From Auanema rhodensis (lineage: Eukaryota > Nematoda > Chromadorea > Rhabditida > Rhabditidae), in assembly GCA_964057225.1 (NCBI GenBank), contig OZ059900.1, positions 19,359,638 to 19,423,637 on the forward strand: a stretch of 64,000 bases of DNA, read 5' to 3'. The translations under genes were made by a program, and so were the position numbers. Below, one piece after another: positions 1 through 13,000 of this stretch. The notes beneath the pieces are model-generated. The model ran no database searches and was not told the origin of the DNA. It was given only the letters and a program-made list of their open reading frames with translations. The first letter of the stretch is position 1. Each line of letters begins with the position of its first letter.

Positions 1-683
1 TTCCTTAATTTTCTAACCCCTGTTTTTTGTCGTGAAAGTGGAACTAGACGTTGTAGGAACAATTTTGAGCTAGGTTTCATTGACATTGCATGAGTTTGAA
101 CACATGAAATCGTAAGTCAAAACCTTGTTTACAGCGAAATTTCCAAAAACTGGTTTTCCAGCATAATAAAATATTTCTCATGGGAAATACTGTGTTTTTG
201 TATTTTTATAGTGTTCAGCATGTAAAATGCTTCATTTTAGTATGTAACACGCTGAAATTCGTTGCATTTGACGACTCATATGAACAAAAATCGATTTAAT
301 CAATATTAGCCATAAGGGGCGTGCCCTCAGAATATGCTAATTTCCTTAATTTTCTAACCCCTGTTTTTTTGTCGTGAAAGTGGAATTAGACGTTGTAGGA
401 ACAATTTTGAGCTAGGTTTCATTGACATTGCATGAGTTTGAACACATGAAATCGTAAGTCAAAACCTTGTTTACAGCGAAACTTCCAAAAACTGGTTTTC
501 CAGCATAATAAAATATTTCTCATGGGAAATACTGTGTTTTTGTATTTTTATAGTGTTCAGCATGTAAAATGCTTCATTTTAGTATGTAACACGCTGAAAT
601 TCGTTGCATTTGACGACTCATATGAACAAAAATCGATTTAATCAATATTAGCCATAAGAGGCGTGCCCTCAGAATATGCTAAT
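1..683. repeat. Monomers 1-2, mosaic
   Basis: Two standard monomers, 341 bp (T6, ATAG) and 342 bp (T7, GGAATTAG, AAACTTCC, ATAG, ATAAGAGGCG). The second one shares its last part, from position 566, with the monomer before the other 413-bp variant at 3489-3830, while its first part is of a different class, so it is itself a recombinant. Confidence 0.85.
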
Positions 684-1096
684 TTCCTTAATTTTCTAAC
701 CCCTGTTTTTTTGTCGTGAAAGTGGAACTAGACGTTGTAATAACAATTTTGAGCTAGGTTTCATTGACATTGCATGAGTTTGAACACATGAAATCGTAAG
801 TCAAAACCTTGTTTACAGCGAAATTTCAAAAACTGGTTTTCCAGCATAATAAAATATTTCTCATGGGAAATACTGTGTTTTTGTATTTTTCTAGTGTTCA
901 AAAACTGGTTTTCCAGCATAATAAAATATTTCTCATGGGAAATACTGTGTTTTTGTATTTTTCTAGTGTTCAGCATGTAAAATGCTTCATTTTAGTATGT
1001 AACACGCTGAAATTCGTTTCATTTGACGACTCATATGAACAAAAATCGATTTAATCAATATTAGCCATAAGGGGCGTGCCCTCAGAATATGCTAAT
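684..1096. repeat. 413-bp variant monomer, copy 1
   Basis: A monomer of 413 bp with a 72-bp direct duplication (827-898 and 899-970). Its 5' part is of the TAATAAC class seen in 15866-16207, while its 3' part (GCATGTAAAATGC, TTCGTTTCAT) is of the class in 16208-16549. It also lacks one C at the AAATTTC(C)AAAAAC site. The best explanation is a 271-bp deletion inside a dimer of those two classes; see the corresponding finding. Because 72 is a multiple of three and the deletion removes stops, short accidental open frames appear here. Confidence 0.95.
827..970. repeat. 72-bp tandem duplication inside monomer 3
   Basis: Two head-to-tail 72-bp copies (827-898, 899-970) that look identical, each covering the CTGG hairpin, AATAAA, the GT-rich tract and TTTTTCTAGTGTT. 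Both copies begin with TTCAAAAACTGG, with one C fewer than other monomers, so the C loss predates, or was part of, the rearrangement. Confidence 0.95.
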
Positions 1097-3488
1097 TTCC
1101 TTAATTTTCTAACCCCTGTTTTTTTGTCGTGAAAGTGGAACTAGACGTTGTAGGAACAATTTTGAGCTAGATTTCATTGACATTGCATGAGTTTGAACAC
1201 ATGAAATCGTAAGTCAAAACCTTGTTTACAGCGAAATTTCCAAAAACTGGTTTTCCAGCATAATAAAATATTTCTCATGGGAAATACTGTGTTTTTGTAT
1301 TTTTCTAGTGTTCAGCATGTAAAATGCTTCATTTTAGTATGTAACACGCTGAAATTCGTTGCATTTGACGACTCATATGAACAAAAATCGATTTAATCAA
1401 TATTAGCCATAAGGGTCGTGCCCTCAGAATATGCTAATTTCCTTAATTTTCTAACCCCTGTTTTTTTGTCGTGAAAGTGGAACTAGACGTTGTAGGAACA
1501 GTTTTGAGCTAGGTTTCATTGACATTGCATGAGTTTGAACACATGAAATCGTAAGTCAAAACCTTGTTTACAGCGAAATTTCCAAAAACTGGTTTTCCAG
1601 CATAATAAAATATTTCTCATGGGAAATACTGTGTTTTTGTATTTTTCTAGTGTTCAGCATGTAAAATGCTTCATTTAAGTATGTGACACGCTGAAATTCG
1701 TTGCATTTGACGACTCATATGAACAAAAATCGATTTAATCAATATTAGCCATAAGGGGCGTGCCCTCAGAATATGCTAATTTCCTTAATTTTCTAACCCC
1801 TGTTTTTTTGTCGTGAAAGTGGAATTAGACGTTGTAGGAACAATTTTGAGCTAGGTTTCATTGACATTGCATGAGTTTGAACACATGAAATCGTAAGTCA
1901 AAACCTTGTTTACAGCGAAACTTCCAAAAACTGGTTTTCCAGCATAATAAAATATTTCTCATGGGAAATACTGTGTTTTTGTATTTTTATGGTGTTCAGC
2001 ATGTAAAATGCTTCATTTTAGTATGTAACACGCTGAAATTCGTTGCATTTGACGACTCATATGAACAAAAATCGATTTAATCAATATTAGCCATAAGGGT
2101 CGTGCCCTCAGAATATGCTAATTTCCTTAATTTTCTAACCCCTGTTTTTTTGTCGTGAAAGTGGAACTAGACGTTGTAGGAACAGTTTTGAGCTAGGTTT
2201 CATTGACATTGCATGAGTTTGAACACATGAAATCGTAAGTCAAAACCTTGTTTACAGCGAAATTTCCAAAAAGTGGTTTTCCAGCATAATAAAATATTTC
2301 TCATGGGAAATACTGTGTTTTTGTATTTTTCTAGTGTTCAGCATGTAAAATGCTTCATTTAAGTATGTGACACGCTGAAATTCGTTGCATTTGACGACTC
2401 ATATGAACAAAAATCGATTTAATCAATATTAGCCATAAGGGGCGTGCCCTCAGATTATGCTAATTTCCTTAATTTTCTAACCCCTGTTTTTTGTCGTGAA
2501 AGTGGAACTAGACGTTGTAGGAACAATTTTGAGCTAGGTTTCATTGACATTGCATGAGTTTGAACACATGAAATCGTAAGTCAAAACCTTGTTTACAGCG
2601 AAATTTCCAAAAACTGGTTTTCCAGCATAATAAAATATTTCTCATGGGAAATACTGTGTTTTTGTATTTTTCTAGTGTTCAGCATGCAAAATACTTCATT
2701 TTAGTATGTAACACGCTGAAATTCGTTGCATTTGACGACTCATATGAACAAAAATCGATTTAATCAATATTAGCCATAAGGGGCGTGCCCTCAGAATATG
2801 CTAATTTCCTTAATTTTCTAACCCCTGTTTTGTTGTCGTGAAAGTGGAACTAGACGTTGTAGGAACAATTTTGAGCTAGGTTTCATTGACATTGCATGAG
2901 TTTGAACACATGAAATCGTAAGTCAAAACCTTGTTTACAGCGAAATTTCCAAAAACTGGTTTTCCAGCATAATAAAATATTTCTCATGGGAAATACTGTG
3001 TTTTTGTATTTTTCTAGTGTTCAGCATGTAAAATGCTTCATTTTAGTATGTAACACGCTGAAATTAATTGCATTTGACGACTCATATGAACAAAAATCGA
3101 TTTAATCAATATTAGCCATAAGGGGCGTGCCCTCAGAATATGCTAATTTCCTTAATTTTCTAACCCCTGTTTTTTGTCGTGAAAGTGGAACTAGACGTTG
3201 TAGGAACAATTTTGAGCTAGGTTTCATTGACATTGCATGAGTTTGAACACATGAAATCGTAAGTCAAAACCTTGTTTACAGCGAAAATTCCAAAAACTGG
3301 TTTTCCAGCATAATAAAATATTTCTCATGGGAAATACTGTGTTTTTGTATTTTTCTAGTGTTCAGCATGTAAAATGCTTCATTTAAGTATGTGACACGCT
3401 GAAATTCGTTGCATTTGACGACTCATATGAACAAAAATCGATTTAATCAATATTAGCCATAAGGGGCGTGCCCTCAGAATATGCTAAT
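1097..3488. repeat. Monomers 4-10, mosaic block
   Basis: Seven monomers of mixed class. Monomers 6-8 (1781-2805: ATGGTG/GGGTCG; AAAAGTGG with GTGACACG and CAGATTATG; GCATGCAAAATAC) match 5611-6635 monomer for monomer at an offset of 3830 bp. That offset is eleven monomers including one 413-bp unit. Monomer 9 (2806) carries TTAATTGC and monomer 10 (3148) carries AAAATTCC with GTGACACG. The monomer at 1439 resembles that at 2123 but lacks the AAAAGTGG change. Confidence 0.85.
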
Positions 3489-6400
3489 TTCCTTAATTTT
3501 CTAACCCCTGTTTTGTTGTCGTGAAAGTGGAACTAGACGTTGTAGGAACAATTTTGAGCTAGGTTTCATTGACATTGCATGAGTTTGAACACATGAAATC
3601 GTAAGTCAAAACCTTGTTTACAGCGAAATTTCCAAAAACTGGTTTTCCAGCATAATAAAATATTTCTCATGGGAAATACTGTGTTTTTGTATTTTTATAG
3701 TGTTCAGCATGTGAAATGCTTCATTTTAGTATGTAACACGCTGAAATTCGTTGCATTTGACGACTCATATGAACAAAAATCGATTTAATCAATATTAGCC
3801 ATAAGAGGCGTGCCCTCAGAATATGCTAATTTCCTTAATTTTCTAACCCCTGTTTTTTTGTCGTGAAAGTGGAACTAGACGTTGTAATAACAATTTTGAG
3901 CTAGGTTTCATTGACATTGCATGAGTTTGAACACATGAAATCGTAAGTCAAAACCTTGTTTACAGCGAAATTTCAAAAACTGGTTTTCCAGCATAATAAA
4001 ATATTTCTCATGGGAAATACTGTGTTTTTGTATTTTTCTAGTGTTCAAAAACTGGTTTTCCAGCATAATAAAATATTTCTCATGGGAAATACTGTGTTTT
4101 TGTATTTTTCTAGTGTTCAGCATGTAAAATGCTTCATTTTAGTATGTAACACGCTGAAATTCGTTTCATTTGACGACTCATATGAACAAAAATCGATTTA
4201 ATCAATATTAGCCATAAGGGGCGTGCCCTCAGAATATGCTAATTTCCTTAATTTTCTAACCCCTGTTTTTTTGTCGTGAAAGTGGAACTAGACGTTGTAG
4301 GAACAATTTTGAGCTAGGTTTCATTGACATTGCATGAGTTTGAACACATGAAATCGTAAGTCAAAACCTTGTTTACAGCGAAATTTCCAAAAACTGGTTT
4401 TCCAGCATAATAAAATATTTCTCATGGGAAATACTGTGTTTTTGTATTTTTATAGTGTTCAGCATGTAAAATGTTTCATTTTAGTATGTAACACGCTGAA
4501 ATTCGTTGCATTTGACGACTCATATGAACAAAAATCGATTTAATCAATATTAGCCATAAAGGGCGTGCCCTCAGAATATGCTAATTTCCTTAATTTTCTA
4601 ACCCCTGTTTTGTTGTCGTGAAAGTGGAACTAGACGTTGTAGGAACAATTTTGAGCTAGGTTTCATTGACATTGCATGAGTTTGAACACATGAAATCGTA
4701 AGTCAAAACCTTGTTTACAGCGAACTTTCCAAAAACTGGTTTTCCAGCATAATAAAATATTTCTTATGGGAAATACTGTGTTTTTGTATTTTTCTAGTGT
4801 TCAGCATGTGAAATGCTTCATTTTAGTATGTAACACGCTGAAATTCGTTGCATTTGACGACTCATATGAACAAAAATCGATTTAATCAATATTAGCCATA
4901 AGGGGCGTGCCCTCAGAATATGCTAATTTCCTTAATTTTCTAACCCCTGTTTTGTTGTCGTGAAAGTGGAACTAGACGTTGTAGGAACAATTTTGAGCTA
5001 GGTTTCATTGACATTGCATGAGTTTGAACACATGAAATCGTAAGTCAAAACCTTGTTTACAGCGAAATTTCCAAAAACTGGTTTTCCAGCATAATAAAAT
5101 ATTTCTCATGGGAAATACTGTGTTTTTGTATTTTTCTAGTGTTCAGCATGTAAAATGCTTCATTTTAGTATGTAACACGCTGAAATTCGTTGCATTTGAC
5201 GACTCATATGAACAAAAATCGATTTAATCAATATTAGCCATAAGGGGCGTGCCCTCAGAATATGCTAATTTCCTTAATTTTCTAACCCCTGTTTTTTGTC
5301 GTGAAAGTGGAACTAGACGTTGTAGGAACAATTTTGAGCTAGGTTTCATTGACATTGCATGAGTTTGAACACATGAAATCGTAAGTCAAAACCTTGTTTA
5401 CAGCGAAACTTCCAAAAACTGGTTTTCCAGCATAATAAAATATTTCTCATGGGAAATACTGTGTTTTTGTATTTTTATAGTGTTCAGCATGTAAAATGCT
5501 TCATTTTAGTATGTAACACGCTGAAATTCGTTGCATTTGACGACTCATATGAACAAAAATCGATTTAATCAATATTAGCCATAAGGGGCGTGCCCTCAGA
5601 ATATGCTAATTTCCTTAATTTTCTAACCCCTGTTTTTTTGTCGTGAAAGTGGAATTAGACGTTGTAGGAACAATTTTGAGCTAGGTTTCATTGACATTGC
5701 ATGAGTTTGAACACATGAAATCGTAAGTCAAAACCTTGTTTACAGCGAAACTTCCAAAAACTGGTTTTCCAGCATAATAAAATATTTCTCATGGGAAATA
5801 CTGTGTTTTTGTATTTTTATGGTGTTCAGCATGTAAAATGCTTCATTTTAGTATGTAACACGCTGAAATTCGTTGCATTTGACGACTCATATGAACAAAA
5901 ATCGATTTAATCAATATTAGCCATAAGGGTCGTGCCCTCAGAATATGCTAATTTCCTTAATTTTCTAACCCCTGTTTTTTTGTCGTGAAAGTGGAACTAG
6001 ACGTTGTAGGAACAGTTTTGAGCTAGGTTTCATTGACATTGCATGAGTTTGAACACATGAAATCGTAAGTCAAAACCTTGTTTACAGCGAAATTTCCAAA
6101 AAGTGGTTTTCCAGCATAATAAAATATTTCTCATGGGAAATACTGTGTTTTTGTATTTTTCTAGTGTTCAGCATGTAAAATGCTTCATTTAAGTATGTGA
6201 CACGCTGAAATTCGTTGCATTTGACGACTCATATGAACAAAAATCGATTTAATCAATATTAGCCATAAGGGGCGTGCCCTCAGATTATGCTAATTTCCTT
6301 AATTTTCTAACCCCTGTTTTTTGTCGTGAAAGTGGAACTAGACGTTGTAGGAACAATTTTGAGCTAGGTTTCATTGACATTGCATGAGTTTGAACACATG

Positions 6401-6977
6401 AAATCGTAAGTCAAAACCTTGTTTACAGCGAAATTTCCAAAAACTGGTTTTCCAGCATAATAAAATATTTCTCATGGGAAATACTGTGTTTTTGTATTTT
6501 TCTAGTGTTCAGCATGCAAAATACTTCATTTTAGTATGTAACACGCTGAAATTCGTTGCATTTGACGACTCATATGAACAAAAATCGATTTAATCAATAT
6601 TAGCCATAAGGGGCGTGCCCTCAGAATATGCTAATTTCCTAAATTTTCTAACCCCTGTTTTTTTGTCGTGAAAGTGGAACTAGACGTTGTACGAACAATT
6701 TTGAGCTAGGTTTCATTGACATTGCATGAGTTTGAACACATGAAATCGTAAGTCAAAACCTTGTTTACAGCGAAATTTCCAAAAACTGGTTTTCCAGCAT
6801 AATAAAATATTTCTCATGGGAAAAACTGTGTTTTTGTATTTTTCTAGTGTTCAGCATGTAAAATGCTTCATTTTAGTATGTAACACGCTGAAATTCGTTG
6901 CATTTGACGACTCATATGAACAAAAATCGATTTAATCAATATTAGCCATAAGAGGCGTGCCCTCAGAATATGCTAAT
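3489..6977. repeat. Ten-monomer block A, copy 1
   Basis: Monomers 11-20. It matches 15525-19283 in order: ATAG/AGGCG monomer, 413-bp monomer (in place of two monomers at the second site), ATAG with AAAATGTTTC and AAAGGGCG, GTTTTGTTG with GAACTTTCC and TTCTTATGGG, GTTTTGTTG, T6 with ATAG, GGAATTAG with ATGGTG and GGGTCG, AAAAGTGG with CAGATTATG, GCATGCAAAATAC, then TTCCTAAATT with GGGAAAAACTG. From 4244 onward the offset is 12306 bp, exactly three times 4102. Its last three monomers are also the first three of the 12-monomer unit starting at 5953. Confidence 0.85.
3831..4243. repeat. 413-bp variant monomer, copy 2
   Basis: Second copy of the 413-bp monomer, 3147 bp after the first. Reading outward, the two sites agree from 566-1170 and 3713-4317 (605 bp) and then differ at both ends (A565/G3712 and A1171/G4318). 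The shared tract therefore moved or was copied as a piece smaller than any HOR. The internal 72-bp copies are at 3974-4045 and 4046-4117. Confidence 0.95.
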
Positions 6978-9900
6978 TTCCTTAATTTTCTAACCCCTGT
7001 TTTTTTGTCGTGAAAGTGGAACTAGACGTTGTAGGAACAATTTTGAGCTAGATTTCTTTGACATTGCATGAGTTTGAACACATGAAATCGTAAGTCAAAA
7101 CCTTGTTTACAGCGAAAATTCCAAAAACTGGTTTTCCAGCATAATAAAATATTTCTCATGGGAAATACTGTGTTTTTGTATTTTTCTAGTGTTCAGCATG
7201 TAAAATGCTTCATTTAAGTATGTGACACGCTGAAATTCGTTGCATTTGACGACTCATATGAACAAAAATCGATTTAATCAATATTAGCCATAAGGGGCGT
7301 GCCCTCAGATTATGCTAATTTCCTTAATTTTCTAACCCCTGTTTTTTGTCGTGAAAGTGGAACTAGACGTTGTAGGAACAATTTTGAGCTAGGTTTCATT
7401 GACATTGCATGAGTTTGAACACATGAAATCGTAAGTCAAAACCTTGTTTACAGCGAAATTTCCAAAAACTGGTTTTCCAGCATAATAAAATATTTCTCAT
7501 GGGAAATACTGTGTTTTTGTATTTTTCTAGTGTTCAGCATGCAAAATACTTCATTTTAGTATGTAACACGCTGAAATTCGTTGCATTTGACGACTCATAT
7601 GAACAAAAATCGATTTAATCAATATTAGCCATAAGGGGCGTGCCCTCAGAATATGCTAATTTCCTAAATTTTCTAACCCCTGTTTTTTTGTCGTGAAAGT
7701 GGAACTAGACGTTGTACGAACAATTTTGAGCTAGGTTTCATTGACATTGCATGAGTTTGAACACATGAAATCGTAAGTCAAAACCTTGTTTACAGCGAAA
7801 TTTCCAAAAACTGGTTTTCCAGCATAATAAAATATTTCTCATGGGAAAAACTGTGTTTTTGTATTTTTCTAGTGTTCAGCATGTAAAATGCTTCATTTTA
7901 GTATGTAACACGCTGAAATTCGTTGCATTTGACGACTCATATGAACAAAAATCGATTTAATCAATATTAGCCATAAGAGGCGTGCCCTCAGAATATGCTA
8001 ATTTCCTTAATTTTCTAACCCCTGTTTTTTTGTCGTGAAAGTGGAACTAGACGTTGTACGAACAATTTTGAGCTAGGTTTCATTGACATTGCATGAGTTT
8101 GAACACATGAAATCGTAAGTCAAAACCTTGTTTACAGCGAAATTTCCAAAAACTGGTTTTCCAGCATAATAAAATATTTCTCATGGGAAATACTGTGTTT
8201 TTGTATTTTTATAGTGTTCAGCATGTAAAATGTTTCATTTTAGTATGTAACACGCTGAAATTCGTTGCATTTGACGACTCATATGAACAAAAATCGATTT
8301 AATCAATATAAGCCATAAAGGGCGTGCCCTCAGAATATGCTAATTTCCTTAATTTTCTAACCACTGTTTTTTTGTCGTGAAAGTGGAACTAGACGTTGTA
8401 GGAACAATTTTGAGCTAGGTTTCATTGACATTGCATGAGTTTGAACACATGAAATCGTAAGTCAAAACCTTGTTTACAGCGAAATTTCCAAAAACTCGTT
8501 TTCCAGCATAATAAAATATTTCTCATGGGAAATACTGTGTTTTTGTATTTTTTTAGTGTTCAGCATGTAAAATGCTTCATTTTAGTATGTAACACGCTGA
8601 AATTAATTGCATTTGACGACTCATATGAACAAAAATCGATTTAATCAATATTAGCCATAAGGGGCGTGCCCTCAGAATATGCTAATTTCCTTAATTTTCT
8701 AACCCCTGTTTTTTTGTCGTGAAAGTGGAACTAGACGTTGTACGAACAATTTTGAGCTAGGTTTCATTGACATTGCATGAGTTTGAACACATGAAATCGT
8801 AAGTCAAAACCTTGTTTACAGCGAAATTTCCAAAAACTGGTTTTCCAGCATAATAAAATATTTCTCATGGGAAATACTGTGTTTTTGTATTTTTCTAGTG
8901 TTCAGCATGTGAAATGCTTCATTTTAGTATGTAACACGCTGAAATTCGTTGCATTTGACGACTCATATGAACCAAAATCGATTTAATCAATATTAGCCAT
9001 AAGGGGCGTGCCCTCAGAATATGCTAATTTCCTTAATTTTCTAACCCCTGTTTTGTTGTCGTGAAAGTGGAACTAGACGTTGTAGGAACAATTTTGAGCT
9101 AGGTTTCATTGACATTGCATGAGTTTGAACACATGAAATCGTAAGTCAAAACCTTGTTTACAGCGAAATTTCCAAAAACTGGTTTTCCAGCATAATAAAA
9201 TATTTCTCATGGGAAATACTGTGTTTTTGTATTTTTATAGTGTTCAGCATGTAAGATGCTTCATTTTAGTATGTAACACGCTGAAATTCGTTGCATTTGA
9301 CGACTCATATGAACAAAAATCGATTTAATCAATATTAGCCATAAGAGGCGTGCCCTCAGAATATGCTAATTTCCTTAATTTTCTAACCCCTGTTTTTTTG
9401 TCGTGAAAGTGGAACTAGACGTTGTAATAACAATTTTGAGCTAGGTTTCATTGACATTGCATGAGTTTGAACACATGAAATCGTAAGTCAAAACCTTGTT
9501 TACAGCGAAATTTCCAAAAACTGGTTTTCCAGCATAATAAAATATTTCTCATGGGAAATACTGTGTTTTTGTATTTTTCTAGTGTTCAGCATGTGAAATG
9601 CTTCATTTTAGTATGTAACACGCTGAAATTCGTTGCATTTGACGACTCATATGAACAAAAATCGATTTAATCAATATTAGCCATAAGGGGCGTGCCCTCA
9701 GAATATGCTAATTTCCTTAATTTTCTAACCCCTGTTTTGTTGTCGTGAAAGTGGAACTAGACGTTGTAGGAACAATTTTGAGCTAGGTTTCATTGACATT
9801 GCATGAGTTTGAACACATGAAATCGTAAGTCAAAACCTTGTTTACAGCGAAATTTCCAAAAACTGGTTTTCCAGCATAATAAAATATTTCTCATGGGAAA

Positions 9901-10054
9901 TACTGTGTTTTTGTATTTTTCTAGTGTTCAGCATGTAAAATGCTTCATTTTAGTATGTAACACGCTGAAATTCGTTGCATTTGACGACTCATATGAACAA
10001 AAATCGATTTAATCAATATTAGCCATAAGAGGCGTGCCCTCAGAATATGCTAAT
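5953..10054. repeat. 12-monomer HOR, 4102 bp, copy 1
   Basis: Monomers 18-29. Diagnostic order: AAAAGTGG/CAGATTATG; GCATGCAAAATAC; TTCCTAAATT/GGGAAAAACTG/AGGCG; TAGATTTCTTTG; GCATGCAAAATAC; TTCCTAAATT/AGGCG; AAAATGTTTC with ATATAAGCC; AACCACTG/ACTCG/TTAATTGC; GAACCAAAATCG; GTAAGATGC; TAATAAC/GTGAAATGC; GTTTTGTTG/AGGCG. All these markers recur 4102 bp later and I saw no difference at the sites compared. Monomers 19-20 and 22-23 form an internal three-monomer repeat (offset 1025 bp). Confidence 0.93.
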
Positions 10055-13000
10055 TTCCTTAATTTTCTAACCCCTGTTTTTTTGTCGTGAAAGTGGAACT
10101 AGACGTTGTAGGAACAGTTTTGAGCTAGGTTTCATTGACATTGCATGAGTTTGAACACATGAAATCGTAAGTCAAAACCTTGTTTACAGCGAAATTTCCA
10201 AAAAGTGGTTTTCCAGCATAATAAAATATTTCTCATGGGAAATACTGTGTTTTTGTATTTTTCTAGTGTTCAGCATGTAAAATGCTTCATTTAAGTATGT
10301 GACACGCTGAAATTCGTTGCATTTGACGACTCATATGAACAAAAATCGATTTAATCAATATTAGCCATAAGGGGCGTGCCCTCAGATTATGCTAATTTCC
10401 TTAATTTTCTAACCCCTGTTTTTTGTCGTGAAAGTGGAACTAGACGTTGTAGGAACAATTTTGAGCTAGGTTTCATTGACATTGCATGAGTTTGAACACA
10501 TGAAATCGTAAGTCAAAACCTTGTTTACAGCGAAATTTCCAAAAACTGGTTTTCCAGCATAATAAAATATTTCTCATGGGAAATACTGTGTTTTTGTATT
10601 TTTCTAGTGTTCAGCATGCAAAATACTTCATTTTAGTATGTAACACGCTGAAATTCGTTGCATTTGACGACTCATATGAACAAAAATCGATTTAATCAAT
10701 ATTAGCCATAAGGGGCGTGCCCTCAGAATATGCTAATTTCCTAAATTTTCTAACCCCTGTTTTTTTGTCGTGAAAGTGGAACTAGACGTTGTACGAACAA
10801 TTTTGAGCTAGGTTTCATTGACATTGCATGAGTTTGAACACATGAAATCGTAAGTCAAAACCTTGTTTACAGCGAAATTTCCAAAAACTGGTTTTCCAGC
10901 ATAATAAAATATTTCTCATGGGAAAAACTGTGTTTTTGTATTTTTCTAGTGTTCAGCATGTAAAATGCTTCATTTTAGTATGTAACACGCTGAAATTCGT
11001 TGCATTTGACGACTCATATGAACAAAAATCGATTTAATCAATATTAGCCATAAGAGGCGTGCCCTCAGAATATGCTAATTTCCTTAATTTTCTAACCCCT
11101 GTTTTTTTGTCGTGAAAGTGGAACTAGACGTTGTAGGAACAATTTTGAGCTAGATTTCTTTGACATTGCATGAGTTTGAACACATGAAATCGTAAGTCAA
11201 AACCTTGTTTACAGCGAAAATTCCAAAAACTGGTTTTCCAGCATAATAAAATATTTCTCATGGGAAATACTGTGTTTTTGTATTTTTCTAGTGTTCAGCA
11301 TGTAAAATGCTTCATTTAAGTATGTGACACGCTGAAATTCGTTGCATTTGACGACTCATATGAACAAAAATCGATTTAATCAATATTAGCCATAAGGGGC
11401 GTGCCCTCAGATTATGCTAATTTCCTTAATTTTCTAACCCCTGTTTTTTGTCGTGAAAGTGGAACTAGACGTTGTAGGAACAATTTTGAGCTAGGTTTCA
11501 TTGACATTGCATGAGTTTGAACACATGAAATCGTAAGTCAAAACCTTGTTTACAGCGAAATTTCCAAAAACTGGTTTTCCAGCATAATAAAATATTTCTC
11601 ATGGGAAATACTGTGTTTTTGTATTTTTCTAGTGTTCAGCATGCAAAATACTTCATTTTAGTATGTAACACGCTGAAATTCGTTGCATTTGACGACTCAT
11701 ATGAACAAAAATCGATTTAATCAATATTAGCCATAAGGGGCGTGCCCTCAGAATATGCTAATTTCCTAAATTTTCTAACCCCTGTTTTTTTGTCGTGAAA
11801 GTGGAACTAGACGTTGTACGAACAATTTTGAGCTAGGTTTCATTGACATTGCATGAGTTTGAACACATGAAATCGTAAGTCAAAACCTTGTTTACAGCGA
11901 AATTTCCAAAAACTGGTTTTCCAGCATAATAAAATATTTCTCATGGGAAAAACTGTGTTTTTGTATTTTTCTAGTGTTCAGCATGTAAAATGCTTCATTT
12001 TAGTATGTAACACGCTGAAATTCGTTGCATTTGACGACTCATATGAACAAAAATCGATTTAATCAATATTAGCCATAAGAGGCGTGCCCTCAGAATATGC
12101 TAATTTCCTTAATTTTCTAACCCCTGTTTTTTTGTCGTGAAAGTGGAACTAGACGTTGTACGAACAATTTTGAGCTAGGTTTCATTGACATTGCATGAGT
12201 TTGAACACATGAAATCGTAAGTCAAAACCTTGTTTACAGCGAAATTTCCAAAAACTGGTTTTCCAGCATAATAAAATATTTCTCATGGGAAATACTGTGT
12301 TTTTGTATTTTTATAGTGTTCAGCATGTAAAATGTTTCATTTTAGTATGTAACACGCTGAAATTCGTTGCATTTGACGACTCATATGAACAAAAATCGAT
12401 TTAATCAATATAAGCCATAAAGGGCGTGCCCTCAGAATATGCTAATTTCCTTAATTTTCTAACCACTGTTTTTTTGTCGTGAAAGTGGAACTAGACGTTG
12501 TAGGAACAATTTTGAGCTAGGTTTCATTGACATTGCATGAGTTTGAACACATGAAATCGTAAGTCAAAACCTTGTTTACAGCGAAATTTCCAAAAACTCG
12601 TTTTCCAGCATAATAAAATATTTCTCATGGGAAATACTGTGTTTTTGTATTTTTTTAGTGTTCAGCATGTAAAATGCTTCATTTTAGTATGTAACACGCT
12701 GAAATTAATTGCATTTGACGACTCATATGAACAAAAATCGATTTAATCAATATTAGCCATAAGGGGCGTGCCCTCAGAATATGCTAATTTCCTTAATTTT
12801 CTAACCCCTGTTTTTTTGTCGTGAAAGTGGAACTAGACGTTGTACGAACAATTTTGAGCTAGGTTTCATTGACATTGCATGAGTTTGAACACATGAAATC
12901 GTAAGTCAAAACCTTGTTTACAGCGAAATTTCCAAAAACTGGTTTTCCAGCATAATAAAATATTTCTCATGGGAAATACTGTGTTTTTGTATTTTTCTAG

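Noticed and set aside
1-341. Window start as a natural array boundary
   Set aside because: The window starts with complete repeat sequence and continues in phase; the agreement between my chosen phase and position 1 is by choice.
761-976. 71-codon minus-strand open frame in the first 413-bp monomer (and its twin at 3908-4123)
   Set aside because: It exists only because the 72-bp duplication, a multiple of three, keeps the frame open; it translates the satellite with a 24-residue repeat. Ordinary monomers have no such frame, and there is no family resemblance.
809-1054. 81-codon plus-strand open frame in the first 413-bp monomer (and its twin at 3956-4201)
   Set aside because: It starts at TTG rather than ATG, overlaps the minus-strand frame, and is again a translation of the duplicated satellite segment. 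Identity of the twins reflects identity of the repeat, not selection on a protein.
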